64,000 bases of DNA from an uncultured Clostridia bacterium. GTDB lineage: Bacteria; Bacillota; Clostridia; Christensenellales; Aristaeellaceae. Under the pieces are notes generated by a model. That model saw only the letters and a list, made by a program, of their open reading frames with translations. It was not told the origin of the DNA and did not search any database. This document shows positions 36,991 to 45,242 of the stretch, one piece after another. Within the stretch, counting starts at the first letter, position 1; every line of letters starts with the position of its first letter. Location: assembly GCA_934647235.1 (NCBI GenBank), contig CAKUFG010000005.1, forward strand, positions 43,283-107,282, given 5' to 3'. Both the position numbers and the translations under genes were made by a program.

Positions 36991-37383
36991 TCATTTGGTC
37001 GGGTCGCTTGCGTAAAATTCTTTGTTTGCAAACCAGACGTTCAGGCCCTGCTGAAAGCTCTCCGCGCTTACGGGCTCCAGGATAAAGTATTCTACCCGAA
37101 GCCGGAACGCCTGCAGCGAAAAGTCCAGATCGCTGCACCAGATGACTGCGCACGCAGGGCAGACGGAGCGAAGATGCTCCACGGCGTTCAAGCCCGCCAC
37201 CCCCGGCAGCGCGATCACCGCGTTGGTCGGCGCGGTCTTCTGCACGCTTGCAAAGAACTGCTCCTGGTTTGAACAGCCTTCGATCTGCGGAAACAGCCCT
37301 TTTGTCTGGCAGAATCGGGCGATCTGCTCCGCATAGCCTTTTCTCGCCTCGTCCTGATCTGCCAGCACGGCGATTCGATACAC
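36991..37383 (-). CDS. Stand-alone receiver-like protein lacking phosphorylation residues
   Basis: The 130-residue protein begins like a response-regulator receiver (MYRIAVLADQDEARKGYAEQ) and keeps the alpha/beta length of one, but the phospho-acceptor aspartate position reads NAVIALPGVAG (no Asp near residue 58) and the conserved lysine motif K-P reads Leu-Glu-Pro (YFILEPVSAE). It has no output domain. A GTG start follows GGGGG at six bases. It is the first gene of the leftward operon (receiver, propeller, sulfatase, secreted protein). A phosphorylation-independent adaptor is a reasonable guess; it could also be a decayed remnant. Confidence 0.7.
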   Translation of the reverse strand: MYRIAVLADQDEARKGYAEQIARFCQTKGLFPQIEGCSNQEQFFASVQKTAPTNAVIALPGVAGLNAVEHLRSVCPACAVIWCSDLDFSLQAFRLRVEYFILEPVSAESFQQGLNVWFANKEFYASDPTK

Positions 37384-37428
37384 AGCTTTCCCCCTTTCAG
37401 AAGCGGCCTTTTTTCGCTTGCCGCATTC

Positions 37429-37456
37429 AGTATACAGGAGGCTGCGGCTTTTTCAA
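37429..37456 (-). promoter_or_regulatory. Promoter of the receiver/propeller/sulfatase operon
   Basis: The minus strand has TTGAAA (37451-37456), 16 bases and TATACT (37429-37434), with the LytTR-type repeats directly upstream at 37463-37492. Confidence 0.65.
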
Positions 37457-37462
37457 GCGCTT

Positions 37463-37492
37463 TGGCACGAAAGGGGCGATAATGGCACGAAA
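37463..37492. promoter_or_regulatory. LytTR-type direct repeats between divergent promoters
   Basis: TGGCACGAAA occurs twice, at 37463-37472 and 37483-37492, exactly 20 bases apart, which places both copies on one face of the helix as LytTR regulators require. The pair lies just upstream of the leftward -35 box and about 40 bases before the rightward TATAAT (37533-37538), whose own -35 (TATCCG) is poor. The adjacent gene encodes a LytTR regulator, so it is the likely ligand. Binding is inference. Confidence 0.65.
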
Positions 37493-37571
37493 TCTCATTT
37501 CAGGATAGATATCCGCCGGGCGGATTTTGTAGTATAATGAACGCAAGGACAGCACACGGGAGGCGCGGAGC

Positions 37572-38288
37572 ATGCGGATTGCGATTGTGGACGATCTGGC
37601 CAACGAACGGGCGCTATTGCGGAATCGCCTGGAGCAGGCGCTGAACGGCCGCAGCGTACAGGCGGATATCTGCGAATATGCAAATGGCGAAGCCTTTATC
37701 CAGGCAGCCGAAAAGCAGCGTTTTTCCGCCGCCCTTCTGGATATCTACATGCCGGGCGCAAACGGCATTGATACCGCCCGGGCGCTGCGCGCGTTTGACC
37801 CCGACTGCCTGCTGATCTTCACCACCACATCCACCGATCACGCGCTGGAGGGCTTTCAGGTACGCGCAATGCACTATCTTGTCAAGCCCTTCACACAAAA
37901 GGACATAGACAGCCTGACGGATGAAATGCTGACCCGTATTCCCCGGCCCGATAAATATATGGATATCAAGGTCAGCGGCAGCGATATCCGCTTAAACTAT
38001 CAAAGTATCGTCTACGCCGAGCATTTTTCGCACATGATTCACATCCACACCCCATCCCAGAAGACGCTGATCACCCGCCTGCCCTTCAAAAGCTTCATTG
38101 CACCGCTGTGCCAGGACGCGCGCTTCTTTGTGTGCGGGCGCGGCGTGATTGTCAATCTGGAGCACGCGGCGGACTTTGAGGATACCGCCTTTATGATGGA
38201 TGAGGGCAGCCGGGTGTTCTTCAGCCGGGAGCTGATGAAAAGCGCCCGGCAGGCGTTTATGGAATTTCTGCTGCAAAGGGGGCATTGA
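37572..38288 (+). CDS. LytTR-family response regulator
   Basis: The 238-residue protein has a receiver (MRIAIVDDLANERALLRNRL; phospho-acceptor Asp57 in ALLDIYMPGANG; YLVKPF with the conserved Lys) and a C-terminal LytTR DNA-binding domain from about residue 125 (MDIKVSGSDIRLNYQSIVYA, then FVCGRGVIVNLEHAADFE), a beta-rich fold that binds paired direct repeats. A TATAAT precedes it, and the kinase gene follows two bases after its stop, with its ribosome site in the 3' end. It is the expected regulator of both divergent operons through the repeats at 37463-37492. Confidence 0.93.
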   Translation: MRIAIVDDLANERALLRNRLEQALNGRSVQADICEYANGEAFIQAAEKQRFSAALLDIYMPGANGIDTARALRAFDPDCLLIFTTTSTDHALEGFQVRAMHYLVKPFTQKDIDSLTDEMLTRIPRPDKYMDIKVSGSDIRLNYQSIVYAEHFSHMIHIHTPSQKTLITRLPFKSFIAPLCQDARFFVCGRGVIVNLEHAADFEDTAFMMDEGSRVFFSRELMKSARQAFMEFLLQRGH

Positions 38289-38290
38289 GC

Positions 38291-39613
38291 ATGCTGGACG
38301 CGCTGCGGCCGGTTTTATCGCTGACGATCGTTATTCCCGCCTTATTTTTGGCCTATGTGCCCGTGCAGTCCTATCTGCGGCAGCCTGTAGCGCGCCTGCT
38401 GCGCTGGCTGCTTCCCCTGATGCTGGCGCTTACCATCGGCAGCGGGCTGCTTTGCTATCGGCTGCGTCTGCCTACCGCACCGGCGCTGGCGCTGATTACG
38501 CTCATTGCGTCGGCGATTTATATCCGGACGCTGCATATCTCCCTGTGGAAGTCCGGAACGATCGCCCTGTCGGTCTGCGCGGTATTCGCCTGCCTGGGCA
38601 GCCTGGCCCGCGCGTTTGACGCGGCCGTCGCCCTGCATAAGGCCCCGGCGGACGAACTGTGGTTCTGCCTGAAAACGGGCATATGCTATAACGCCGTGTG
38701 CTGGCTGGCGCTGGCCATCTCCTGCTATCCGGCCAGCCATGTCGCGCGCAAGATGATCGAGGATGAAAACTTCGCCCAGACCTGGTATGTATTCTGGATT
38801 CTGCCCATTGTTTTCATCGGGCTCAACCTATTCATGATTCCCAATAGCCGGCAGACGCTGTATACCGGCCGGGTGCTGCAGGGCTATATCATCATCAGCC
38901 TGGCCCTTTTGCTTCTGCTGGCCTGGTTTATCGCCATCTTTCTGGTGATGGCCAACAGCCTGAACCGCAACGCCCGCCTGCAGCAGGAAAACCACTTTCT
39001 TTCCATGCAGCGGGAACGCTATGAAAATCTGAAAGCCGCCATTGAGGATGCGCGCCAGGCTCGCCACGACATGCGGCATCACTTCCATCAGATTTCCGCG
39101 CTGGCCGAATGCGGCCAGTGGGAGCAGCTGAAGGAATACGTATCAGGGGCCGCCGAGCGGATCCCCAATCTGGATATGAATTTTTGCGAAAACCGCGCCG
39201 CAGACAGCGTCATCGGCTATTACTGCGCCCTGGCCCGGCGCGAGGGGATTCCCTTCCAGGCGCAGGCCGACCTGCCCGCGCAGCTTCCCGTAAACGAAAT
39301 CGACATGAGCGTCGCGCTGGCCAACCTGCTGGAAAACGCGCTGGAGGCCAGCCTGCGCGCCGCCCCCGCCCGGCGGCAGATCCGGGCGCAGGTCTATCTG
39401 CACGCCAACCGCCTGCTGCTCCTCCAGGTTGAAAACGCCTACGACGGCAGCATTCAGGAAAAGAACGGCGTTTTCCAATCCACCAAGCATAGGGGAAACG
39501 GCGTCGGCATCCAGTCCGTCCGCCGCATTGCGGAAAAGACAAACGGCGCATGCACCTTTTCCTATCAGAACGGTCTTTTCTCCGCCAAGGTGATGATGCG
39601 GGGAGACGAGTAA
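38291..39613 (+). CDS. GHKL-type sensor histidine kinase (AgrC-like)
   Basis: The 440-residue protein has six or seven membrane helices in its first 230 residues (for example LTIVIPALFLAYVPVQ and FWILPIVFIGLNLFMIP) and no large extracellular domain. A coiled linker leads to the kinase core: the phospho-acceptor His in ARHDMRHHFHQ, the ATP-binding N box NLLENALEA and a late G box GNGVGIQSVRRIAEK. This is the topology of kinases that sense peptides or small amphipathic signals. AGGGGG precedes the ATG at 38291. It is cotranscribed with the LytTR regulator. Confidence 0.9.
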   Translation: MLDALRPVLSLTIVIPALFLAYVPVQSYLRQPVARLLRWLLPLMLALTIGSGLLCYRLRLPTAPALALITLIASAIYIRTLHISLWKSGTIALSVCAVFACLGSLARAFDAAVALHKAPADELWFCLKTGICYNAVCWLALAISCYPASHVARKMIEDENFAQTWYVFWILPIVFIGLNLFMIPNSRQTLYTGRVLQGYIIISLALLLLLAWFIAIFLVMANSLNRNARLQQENHFLSMQRERYENLKAAIEDARQARHDMRHHFHQISALAECGQWEQLKEYVSGAAERIPNLDMNFCENRAADSVIGYYCALARREGIPFQAQADLPAQLPVNEIDMSVALANLLENALEASLRAAPARRQIRAQVYLHANRLLLLQVENAYDGSIQEKNGVFQSTKHRGNGVGIQSVRRIAEKTNGACTFSYQNGLFSAKVMMRGDE

Positions 39614-39635
39614 AGCGCCGCCCCCCGCGCCCTGC

Positions 39636-40952
39636 TTACGGCAGCTCCTTGGTATATTTTTGAAGCATCGCCGCCGCGCAGGCCATCACAATCAGCTCCG
39701 TAACCGGCATGGCAAACCACAGCGACGCGGCGCCCAGAAACGCCGGCAGCAGCAGAATCAGCGCCCCGCTGACCACCAGTCCCCGCCCCACCGAAACGAC
39801 AAACGCCGCAGCCGGCTTCATGATCGCCTGAAAATAATAGGTAGAAAAGATATTGAACGGCAGCAGCAGGAAGGACAGCGCATACGCCCGTATAATGGCC
39901 GGGGCCATGGCCAGGATTTCCGGCGTAGGGCTCATGAAAATGCGGATATACAGGTTGGGGCAGGCCAGGCTCAGCGCCGTCCAGAGCACCCCGAAGGCCG
40001 CCGTCGTAAGCAGCGCCAGCCGCAGCGTCTCCCGGATCCGCTTTCCGCTGCCCGCCCCGTAATTGGCGGAAATCAGCGGCTGCGCGGCCTGGCCCACGCT
40101 GTAGGCGCAGCACTGCACAAAGGTGCTTACGTTGATGATCGGCCCATAGATCGCCAGTGCGTTCGCGCCCAGATATTTCATGATCTGCCGGTTGAACAGC
40201 ACCGTCAGGATGCCCATGGCCACATCGATAAAGAAAGTAGAAAAGCCCGTAACGGTAATCTGCCGCAGCTTTCCGGGCAAGTGCGAAACGCGCACAAAGC
40301 GCAGGGTGTTCTTTTTGCCCAGGAAATGCGTCAGCATCACGGCAAACGAAATGGCCGAGCCGGCAGCCGTTGCAAGGCCCGCGCCGTATACGCCCATATT
40401 GCAGGGAAAAACAAAAACGTAATCGCCAAAGATGTTGAAAATGCCGCCGGACAGCACGCCCAGCGTGGCCAGGCCGGGGTTTCCGTCGTTGCGCAGAAAC
40501 GCCGCCAGCATCTGATTGAACAGGAACAGCGGAAACACAACCTTGATTGGCCGCATATATGCAAGCGCCAGCTCCAGCAGCCGCGCATCCGCGCCGAAGA
40601 AAACCAGAATCGGCCGTTCAAAGCACCAGATGCCAATCCACGCAAGCCCGGCCAGCACAAGCGAGCCGATCACGGCCGCGCTGAAATACTGGTTCTCATC
40701 GCCCTTTCCCCCGCCGCCGCGCTTGGTGCTGAAGATCACGCTGCCGCCGATGCCCATCAGCAGGCCCAGGCTGTAAATCACATTCCATACCGGCGCGACG
40801 ACGGCCAGCGCAGCCGTTCCGTCCGGCCCCTGATACTGCCCCACCATCGCCATATCCACCACGCCGTAAATGCATGAAATCAGCGCGCTGCCAAAGGCGG
40901 CGGACAGATACCTGAAATAGAGCGTTTTGATCTTGCCGTTGAGCAATTCCAT
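39636..40952 (-). CDS. MATE-family multidrug/organic cation exporter
   Basis: The 438-residue protein has 12 predicted membrane helices in two similar halves, as in MATE antiporters. Marks of the family include FGSALISCIYGVVDMAMVGQ in helix 1-2, LAVVAPVWNVIYSLGLLMG with the Gly-rich MGIGGSVIFS, NDGNPGLATLGVLSGGIFNI with IFGDYVFVF, and the second-half motif QAAQPLISANYGAG. MATE proteins export drugs, dyes or metabolites in exchange for sodium or protons. The gene is single, and a leader terminator lies between its promoter and start, which implies conditional expression. Confidence 0.92.
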   Translation of the reverse strand: MELLNGKIKTLYFRYLSAAFGSALISCIYGVVDMAMVGQYQGPDGTAALAVVAPVWNVIYSLGLLMGIGGSVIFSTKRGGGGKGDENQYFSAAVIGSLVLAGLAWIGIWCFERPILVFFGADARLLELALAYMRPIKVVFPLFLFNQMLAAFLRNDGNPGLATLGVLSGGIFNIFGDYVFVFPCNMGVYGAGLATAAGSAISFAVMLTHFLGKKNTLRFVRVSHLPGKLRQITVTGFSTFFIDVAMGILTVLFNRQIMKYLGANALAIYGPIINVSTFVQCCAYSVGQAAQPLISANYGAGSGKRIRETLRLALLTTAAFGVLWTALSLACPNLYIRIFMSPTPEILAMAPAIIRAYALSFLLLPFNIFSTYYFQAIMKPAAAFVVSVGRGLVVSGALILLLPAFLGAASLWFAMPVTELIVMACAAAMLQKYTKELP

Positions 40953-40973
40953 TTTTCAGTCCTCCATGTCATC

Positions 40974-41039
40974 AAAAAAGCCGGATAAGAAGCAGACGTT
41001 TCAGTCTGCGCCTTATCCGGCTGTTGTTTCTTCGAACAA
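40974..41039 (-). promoter_or_regulatory. Leader attenuator of the MATE gene with possible leader peptide
   Basis: Between promoter and start the minus strand holds a long hairpin (AGCCGGATAAG 40979-40989 pairing with 41012-41022, plus an inner GCAGAC/GTCTGC stem) followed by six T residues: a full intrinsic terminator ahead of the coding region. Just before it lie GGAGGG (41044-41049) and a TTG codon at 41039 opening a frame of eight codons (Leu/Met-Phe-Glu-Glu-Thr-Thr-Ala-Gly) that stops inside the left arm of the terminator. A small competing hairpin (GTTGTT/AACAAC, 41023-41040) overlaps the frame. Regulation by ribosome stalling is a plausible mechanism; the leader peptide itself is the weakest part. 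Confidence 0.6.
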
Positions 41040-41064
41040 CGCGCCCTCCGAGCGAGCAGATAGT

Positions 41065-41092
41065 ATTCTAACAGATTTATTCTGAATGTCAA
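41065..41092 (-). promoter_or_regulatory. Sigma-A promoter of the MATE gene
   Basis: The minus strand has a perfect TTGACA (41087-41092), 16 bases and TAGAAT (41065-41070), about 110 bases before the MATE start. Confidence 0.65.
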
Positions 41093-41162
41093 TGCCTTTT
41101 TTCAAAAAGTCTGTTACTTTGCCTGGCGCTTATCTGCCATAGGGAGATGCAATGGAACCGCT

Positions 41163-41489
41163 TCATTCATCCTTGAAAACGCCCGATAAGCGATACCCGC
41201 TTCCAACCACGGTCTGGATGCAATTGACGCCCAGCTTTTTGCGCAGGCGAAGCATATAAACGTCAACAATGCGGCTGTCCATGCCTGACGGCGCGTCTTC
41301 AGCCTGCGCAATCAGCTTCTCCCTGGCGGCCACCTCATTCACGCGCTCCGCAAGGGCAGCCAGGAAACGATACTCCTTGGGAGAGAGTTTTTTCTGCTTG
41401 TCATCGATGCAGACGCATAGCTGCGCATCGTCCATTTTCAGCGTATGCCCCGCTTCATTCTCATCATAGACGAGAAATTCCCTTATCAT
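41163..41489 (-). CDS. Stand-alone OmpR-type winged-helix DNA-binding protein
   Basis: The 108-residue protein consists almost only of the DNA-binding half of an OmpR/PhoB regulator: LSPKEYRFLAALAERVNEVA with the helix-turn-helix, then MDSRIVDVYMLRLRKKLG (recognition helix) and TVVGSGYRLSG (wing). The receiver domain is absent. The start at 41489 fits GGGAGAG upstream. It cannot be controlled by phosphorylation of its own receiver; it may act constitutively or with another protein. Neighbouring targets are unclear. Confidence 0.85.
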   Translation of the reverse strand: MIREFLVYDENEAGHTLKMDDAQLCVCIDDKQKKLSPKEYRFLAALAERVNEVAAREKLIAQAEDAPSGMDSRIVDVYMLRLRKKLGVNCIQTVVGSGYRLSGVFKDE

Positions 41490-41541
41490 CGTAATCTCTC
41501 CCTGTTCTTTCGCAAATCACAGCTGCGGCGGCGCGTATCCG

Positions 41542-42606
41542 TTATTTCTCCGTCACGTACTTCTCCATCACATACCCATGCATGCCGTTGGCTTCGATCT
41601 CATACCAGCCGTTAGCATGAGACAAAATGGTCACCTCCGTACCGGTGCGCCACTCGGCTACCTTGGCGCTGTCGCCTTTGGGGGTATTGCGCACGTTGAC
41701 GGTAGTTCCGCCGCCCGTGTTGCCCTTATAGCTGAGCACGCCCTGGGCGGTGCTCTCGCTGTCACCGTAGAATTTCAGGCACGCAGTTTTGATGTACCCC
41801 ACCGTGCCTTTATAATTGATGCGGGTATAGCCATTGCCGATGGCCAGCACAGATACAATGGTACCCGCCTTGCAGTTTTTCAGCAGCGTGCCCTTGGACG
41901 AGGCTGTCTGGCGCAGCGAGGCTTTGCCGGTACGCGGAGCGTAGATGGTGGCCAGCTTCTTGTTTTCAGGCACGTTTTCGCTGAACGTCAGGTCGGAGGT
42001 TGATACACTGACCGTTTTGCCCTGATACTGAATCTTAGAGGAAGTGCGCCCCAGTTCCACAATACCAACGGACGTACCGCCCTCACTCGCCTGCGTGTCA
42101 GTCTGAGAAGTGGTCTGCGATTTCGCTGCATTACTGCCGTCTTTGCGCTCAGGTTCGGGACCAGCGCCAGCACGGTAGAGATAATATGCACTTGAATCAC
42201 TATATTTCGTTACGTCAAATTCAAGAACGCCTTCTTTAATCTTGGCGGCATAATTCGGGTCTTTTTCATGAATGTCATAAGCAAGGCCATCCGATTTGCG
42301 GATAGTAGAGGTACAGTCTATTAATTTAACTTTTATTGTTCCTTGTTTTTTTACACCATTTTTCATGTAGACCACAGTTGTTCTGCCATCTCTCGTGGAA
42401 CTCTTACATTGCACATACGTACCAGCCGGAATGTAATCAATCACTTCTCCTTCAGAGGAATTAAGATAGCTGTAAACAGTCGCTGCAACTGCTGTCTTTT
42501 TAAAGCAGCGCAATTCAAATTCTTCCTGTGTCTCAGCAGTGGCAAATACAGGCAACATCAGTAGACAAACCAAGATGAGAAGAACCAAAAGCTTACAACG
42601 CTTCAT
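41542..42606 (-). CDS. Secreted protein with SH3-like repeats
   Basis: The 354-residue protein has a signal peptide (LLVLLILVCLLMLPVFATAE). The C-terminal half contains two SH3-type domains: residues about 220-280 (KASLRQTASSKGTLLKNCKA, then GNGYTRINYKGTVGYIKTA) and residues about 290-352 (TTVNVRNTPKGDSAKVAEWR, then ANGWYEIEANGMHGYVMEKY), the Asn-Val-Arg and Gly-Tyr-Val hallmarks being clear. An N-terminal beta domain and a Ser/Thr/Gln-rich linker (around KSQTTSQTDTQASEGG) precede. Such domains bind peptidoglycan. Its base composition is less GC-rich than most of the window. Confidence 0.88.
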   Translation of the reverse strand: MKRCKLLVLLILVCLLMLPVFATAETQEEFELRCFKKTAVAATVYSYLNSSEGEVIDYIPAGTYVQCKSSTRDGRTTVVYMKNGVKKQGTIKVKLIDCTSTIRKSDGLAYDIHEKDPNYAAKIKEGVLEFDVTKYSDSSAYYLYRAGAGPEPERKDGSNAAKSQTTSQTDTQASEGGTSVGIVELGRTSSKIQYQGKTVSVSTSDLTFSENVPENKKLATIYAPRTGKASLRQTASSKGTLLKNCKAGTIVSVLAIGNGYTRINYKGTVGYIKTACLKFYGDSESTAQGVLSYKGNTGGGTTVNVRNTPKGDSAKVAEWRTGTEVTILSHANGWYEIEANGMHGYVMEKYVTEK

Positions 42607-42667
42607 AACGTGAACCTCCTATCACAATACAAATTACCGCAAAAGTCCGTAACACTTTTGTAATAAT

Positions 42668-42696
42668 ATGATATCACGCATTGACTGTTTTTACAA
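42668..42696 (-). promoter_or_regulatory. Promoter of the SH3-repeat gene
   Basis: The minus strand has TTGTAA (42691-42696), 17 bases and TATCAT (42668-42673), about 60 bases before the start, with AGGAGG in between. Confidence 0.6.
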
Positions 42697-42729
42697 CGTT
42701 CATATGTGTAAATCTTTGGTATCCAGATA

Positions 42730-43125
42730 TCATAATTCGTCTAACCAGGAATAGTCATAGTATTCCCGGTGTGCATCAATAAAAGCCGCAATGGTCTCAA
42801 AGGCTTGAGCTTGATAGGTTTTCATGGTTCGGATGTTCTTGGCGTTCATTTTGCCCCATTTCTTTTCGTACTCGATTTCCATGGCTTCCCAGGTAAGCTT
42901 TCCGACAAAGTGCAGGCGGATAATTTCAGCCTGCTCCCTGGACAGGAGCAGATAAAAGGACTGCAAGGCCATATACATATTTTCAACCTGGGCATAATGA
43001 GACAGGCATTCCGGCGAAAGCTGGTGGCCGGACGCCTTCATGCGTTTGATCTCGCTCATTTCTGCTGCGAGGGTTGGCTGCATCAGAAACAGCTTTTTCA
43101 CTTTTGCAACCGTGTCCTTGGCCAC
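42730..43125 (-). CDS. Sigma-region-4-like small regulatory protein
   Basis: The 131-residue protein is helical and charged. Its second half resembles sigma-70 region 4: LSREQAEIIRLHFVGKLTWE, followed by a long helix with KNIRTMKTYQAQAFETIAAF. There is no region 2, so it would not be a complete sigma factor; phage late-gene activators of the ArpU type are the nearest comparison. The start is uncertain: the likely GTG at 43125 has only AAGG/AGG-like purines upstream. It is in the AT-richer stretch with the SH3 gene and may be of mobile origin. Confidence 0.6.
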   Translation of the reverse strand: MAKDTVAKVKKLFLMQPTLAAEMSEIKRMKASGHQLSPECLSHYAQVENMYMALQSFYLLLSREQAEIIRLHFVGKLTWEAMEIEYEKKWGKMNAKNIRTMKTYQAQAFETIAAFIDAHREYYDYSWLDEL

Positions 43126-43357
43126 TTTGCCTGCCTTCTTTCCAGATGGATTTCACTGTAAGATACACATTTTTGAAGACAAGGTAACAAAGCAGTTTAT
43201 ACGAAATGCGACAAGCGTCAGGAGCTTTCCCTAAAGCCCCGGTTTCGCAGGAAAATGCTGACATATAGGGTAGACAATTACAATACCAATTAGAATTCAA
43301 GGAAAAATTTCAATATATAACACTCTTTCCGTATTCCACCTTTGCAATAATTACCAA
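43126..43357. other. AT-rich intergenic stretch without recognisable gene
   Basis: No supported gene is present. On the minus strand TTGGTA, 16 bases and TATATG near 43270-43300 could be a weak promoter for the sigma-like gene. The composition differs from the GC-rich surroundings, and the stretch ends at the stop of the histidine kinase. Confidence 0.4.
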
Positions 43358-45157
43358 TTATTTTGCCTTTTTATCTCTGCATGGCATCGTAATAGTAATA
43401 ACCGCGCCGTTTTCGTTGTGAATGGAAACGTGCATTTTTCCATGGCTGTAATAATGCAGGCGCAGGCAGGTATTGACCAGGCCGATATGCCCGCCCGAGG
43501 CTTCGATGGCGGTCTGGCCTTTTTCAATTTCCTGTATGCGCGCGCGCAGGCTTTGCAGCATCTCATCGGAAAAGCCGGTGCCGTTATCGCGGATGGTCAG
43601 GATCAGCTGATCATTCTGGATGCGCCCCGTCACGGCCAGGCGGCGCAGCTCGTTTTGTCCGTTAAAGCCGTGGGTCAGCGCGTTTTCAACCAGCGGCTGC
43701 AGCGTCAGCTTGGGCACGGTAATTACGTTCAGGTTTTCTGGCACGTCGATGGTGAATTCCAGGTTGTTTTCATACCGCGCCTTGGCCAGCATCAGATAGC
43801 TGCGCACGTTTTCAATCTCCTCGGCCATGGTGGCGGTGCGCGAGCGGGTATCGGTGGAATAGCGCAGCATCTGAGCAAACTGATCGCAGATTTCGATCAC
43901 CTCGTAATTGCCGCTTTCCATGGATTTTGCGCTGATGATATTGAGCGTATTATAGATAAAATGCGGGTTGATCTGCGTCTGCAGGGCGCTGAGCTGGGCA
44001 TGCAGCGCGCCCTCGCGCAGCGCCAGCTCGTTGGTCATGCTGTCACGCAGGCGAAGCATCAGATGATTGAATACCTGCTCCAGCTCATAGGTTTCGCGAT
44101 CCCGCTGCGAGGTGACGGTGGAAAGCAGCTTCTCATCCGGCAGCGCGCTGGGGCTGAGCACGCTGTCGGCGGGCACCTGACGCACCTTCCTGGTCAGCTT
44201 GCGAATCGATCGGGTCAGGCCGATGGACACCAGCACAATCATCAGCATGGCGGGCAGCATCACAAACAAGGCCCGGCGGAACATCTCCTTGCGCTGCCGG
44301 GTATCGGCCAGCTGGTTAAACACACCGTCCTGGCTGATATACAGGCGCAGCCCCAGCCGGGGCAGGCGGGTATACAGCACCGCGCGGCTGGTATTTTCTT
44401 CCAGTTCAACAATGGTAAAGGTATTCTCCGGCACATCCGCAGGCCAGCTCCAGGAGGCTGCCTGGCTTTCAAACAGCCGCTGGCCGTCGCCAAAGATCGC
44501 CTCCACGCTGACCATGGGATTATCCACAAATTCCATGATGCGCTCCAGATCCTCGTACTGGTTGCTTACCTCGATATAGCCGATTGCGTTGCCGCGATAG
44601 CGGATCTGCTGCACAAGGCCGTATACCCGCGTCTGGGAATTGGACGAGAAGATATCCTGATGCGGGGCCAGCAGAATGGGCTCATAGGTATCGTCGGCGC
44701 GGTCCAGCCAGGACAGGGTGGAGATCTCGCGTTTGGCCTCCTCCGAGCCGGAAATCAGCCGCTGCTCCCGCTCGGCATGGGTGGTGATAAAAACCCCGTC
44801 CCGCGTATAGAAGGTCACGCGATAAAACGTATCCACCAGCGGAGACTGAAGCAGCTGCTGAATGGCCGCGCGGCCTGCGGCAAGAGCCATTTTCTGGTCC
44901 GCGCTGTCATCGCGCACCAGCTGGTTCAGCGCGGCCATGAAGGTGGTGTTTTCGCTCAATTCGCGCAGGGTCATCTCCATCATGGCGACATCCTGCTCCA
45001 GATCGCGCTGGATGCTGGTGCTCATGTTGGAAAAGCGCGCCTGGGTAAAAGCGTTCGCGCCGTTTATTGAAATCTGCCCTGCAGAAAAGGATAGGATAAA
45101 CAGGGCGGTCAACATCATAGCTGAAAAAATCAGCGTGATTTTTACGCTTAATTTCAT
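43358..45157 (-). CDS. YesM-type sensor histidine kinase
   Basis: The 599-residue protein has a first membrane helix (ITLIFSAMMLTALFILSF), an extracytoplasmic sensor of about 250 residues (residues 35-290), a second helix (ALFVMLPAMLMIVLVSIGL), a HAMP-like linker and a kinase core. The phospho-acceptor His is in QINPHFIYNTLN, the N box is QPLVENALTHG and the G box DNGTGF. Such kinases sense sugars or envelope signals and pair with AraC-type regulators. No regulator is adjacent; the matching YesN-type gene is at 60.6 kb, with the same operator motif at the same distance from its promoter, so I take them as partners. Confidence 0.92.
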   Translation of the reverse strand: MKLSVKITLIFSAMMLTALFILSFSAGQISINGANAFTQARFSNMSTSIQRDLEQDVAMMEMTLRELSENTTFMAALNQLVRDDSADQKMALAAGRAAIQQLLQSPLVDTFYRVTFYTRDGVFITTHAEREQRLISGSEEAKREISTLSWLDRADDTYEPILLAPHQDIFSSNSQTRVYGLVQQIRYRGNAIGYIEVSNQYEDLERIMEFVDNPMVSVEAIFGDGQRLFESQAASWSWPADVPENTFTIVELEENTSRAVLYTRLPRLGLRLYISQDGVFNQLADTRQRKEMFRRALFVMLPAMLMIVLVSIGLTRSIRKLTRKVRQVPADSVLSPSALPDEKLLSTVTSQRDRETYELEQVFNHLMLRLRDSMTNELALREGALHAQLSALQTQINPHFIYNTLNIISAKSMESGNYEVIEICDQFAQMLRYSTDTRSRTATMAEEIENVRSYLMLAKARYENNLEFTIDVPENLNVITVPKLTLQPLVENALTHGFNGQNELRRLAVTGRIQNDQLILTIRDNGTGFSDEMLQSLRARIQEIEKGQTAIEASGGHIGLVNTCLRLHYYSHGKMHVSIHNENGAVITITMPCRDKKAK

Positions 45158-45186
45158 GGGCGGCCCCTCCTGTATGAAGATGTAAA

Positions 45187-45192
45187 ATTATA
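45187..45192 (-). promoter_or_regulatory. Minus-10 box of the YesM-type kinase gene
   Basis: TATAAT on the minus strand (plus-strand ATTATA), 30 bases before the ATG. No consensus -35 is present, which fits activator-dependent expression from the repeats at 45243-45278. Confidence 0.5.
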
Positions 45193-45242
45193 GCATAAAA
45201 TCGAGCCTGTTGGAAAGGGCGGATCAGGTTTGACGGCGCTTT

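Noticed and set aside
42983..43300. A minus-strand frame starting MNSNWYCNCLPY overlapping the sigma-like gene
   Set aside because: Its second half is the sigma-like gene read out of frame, and it has no family resemblance or good ribosome site.
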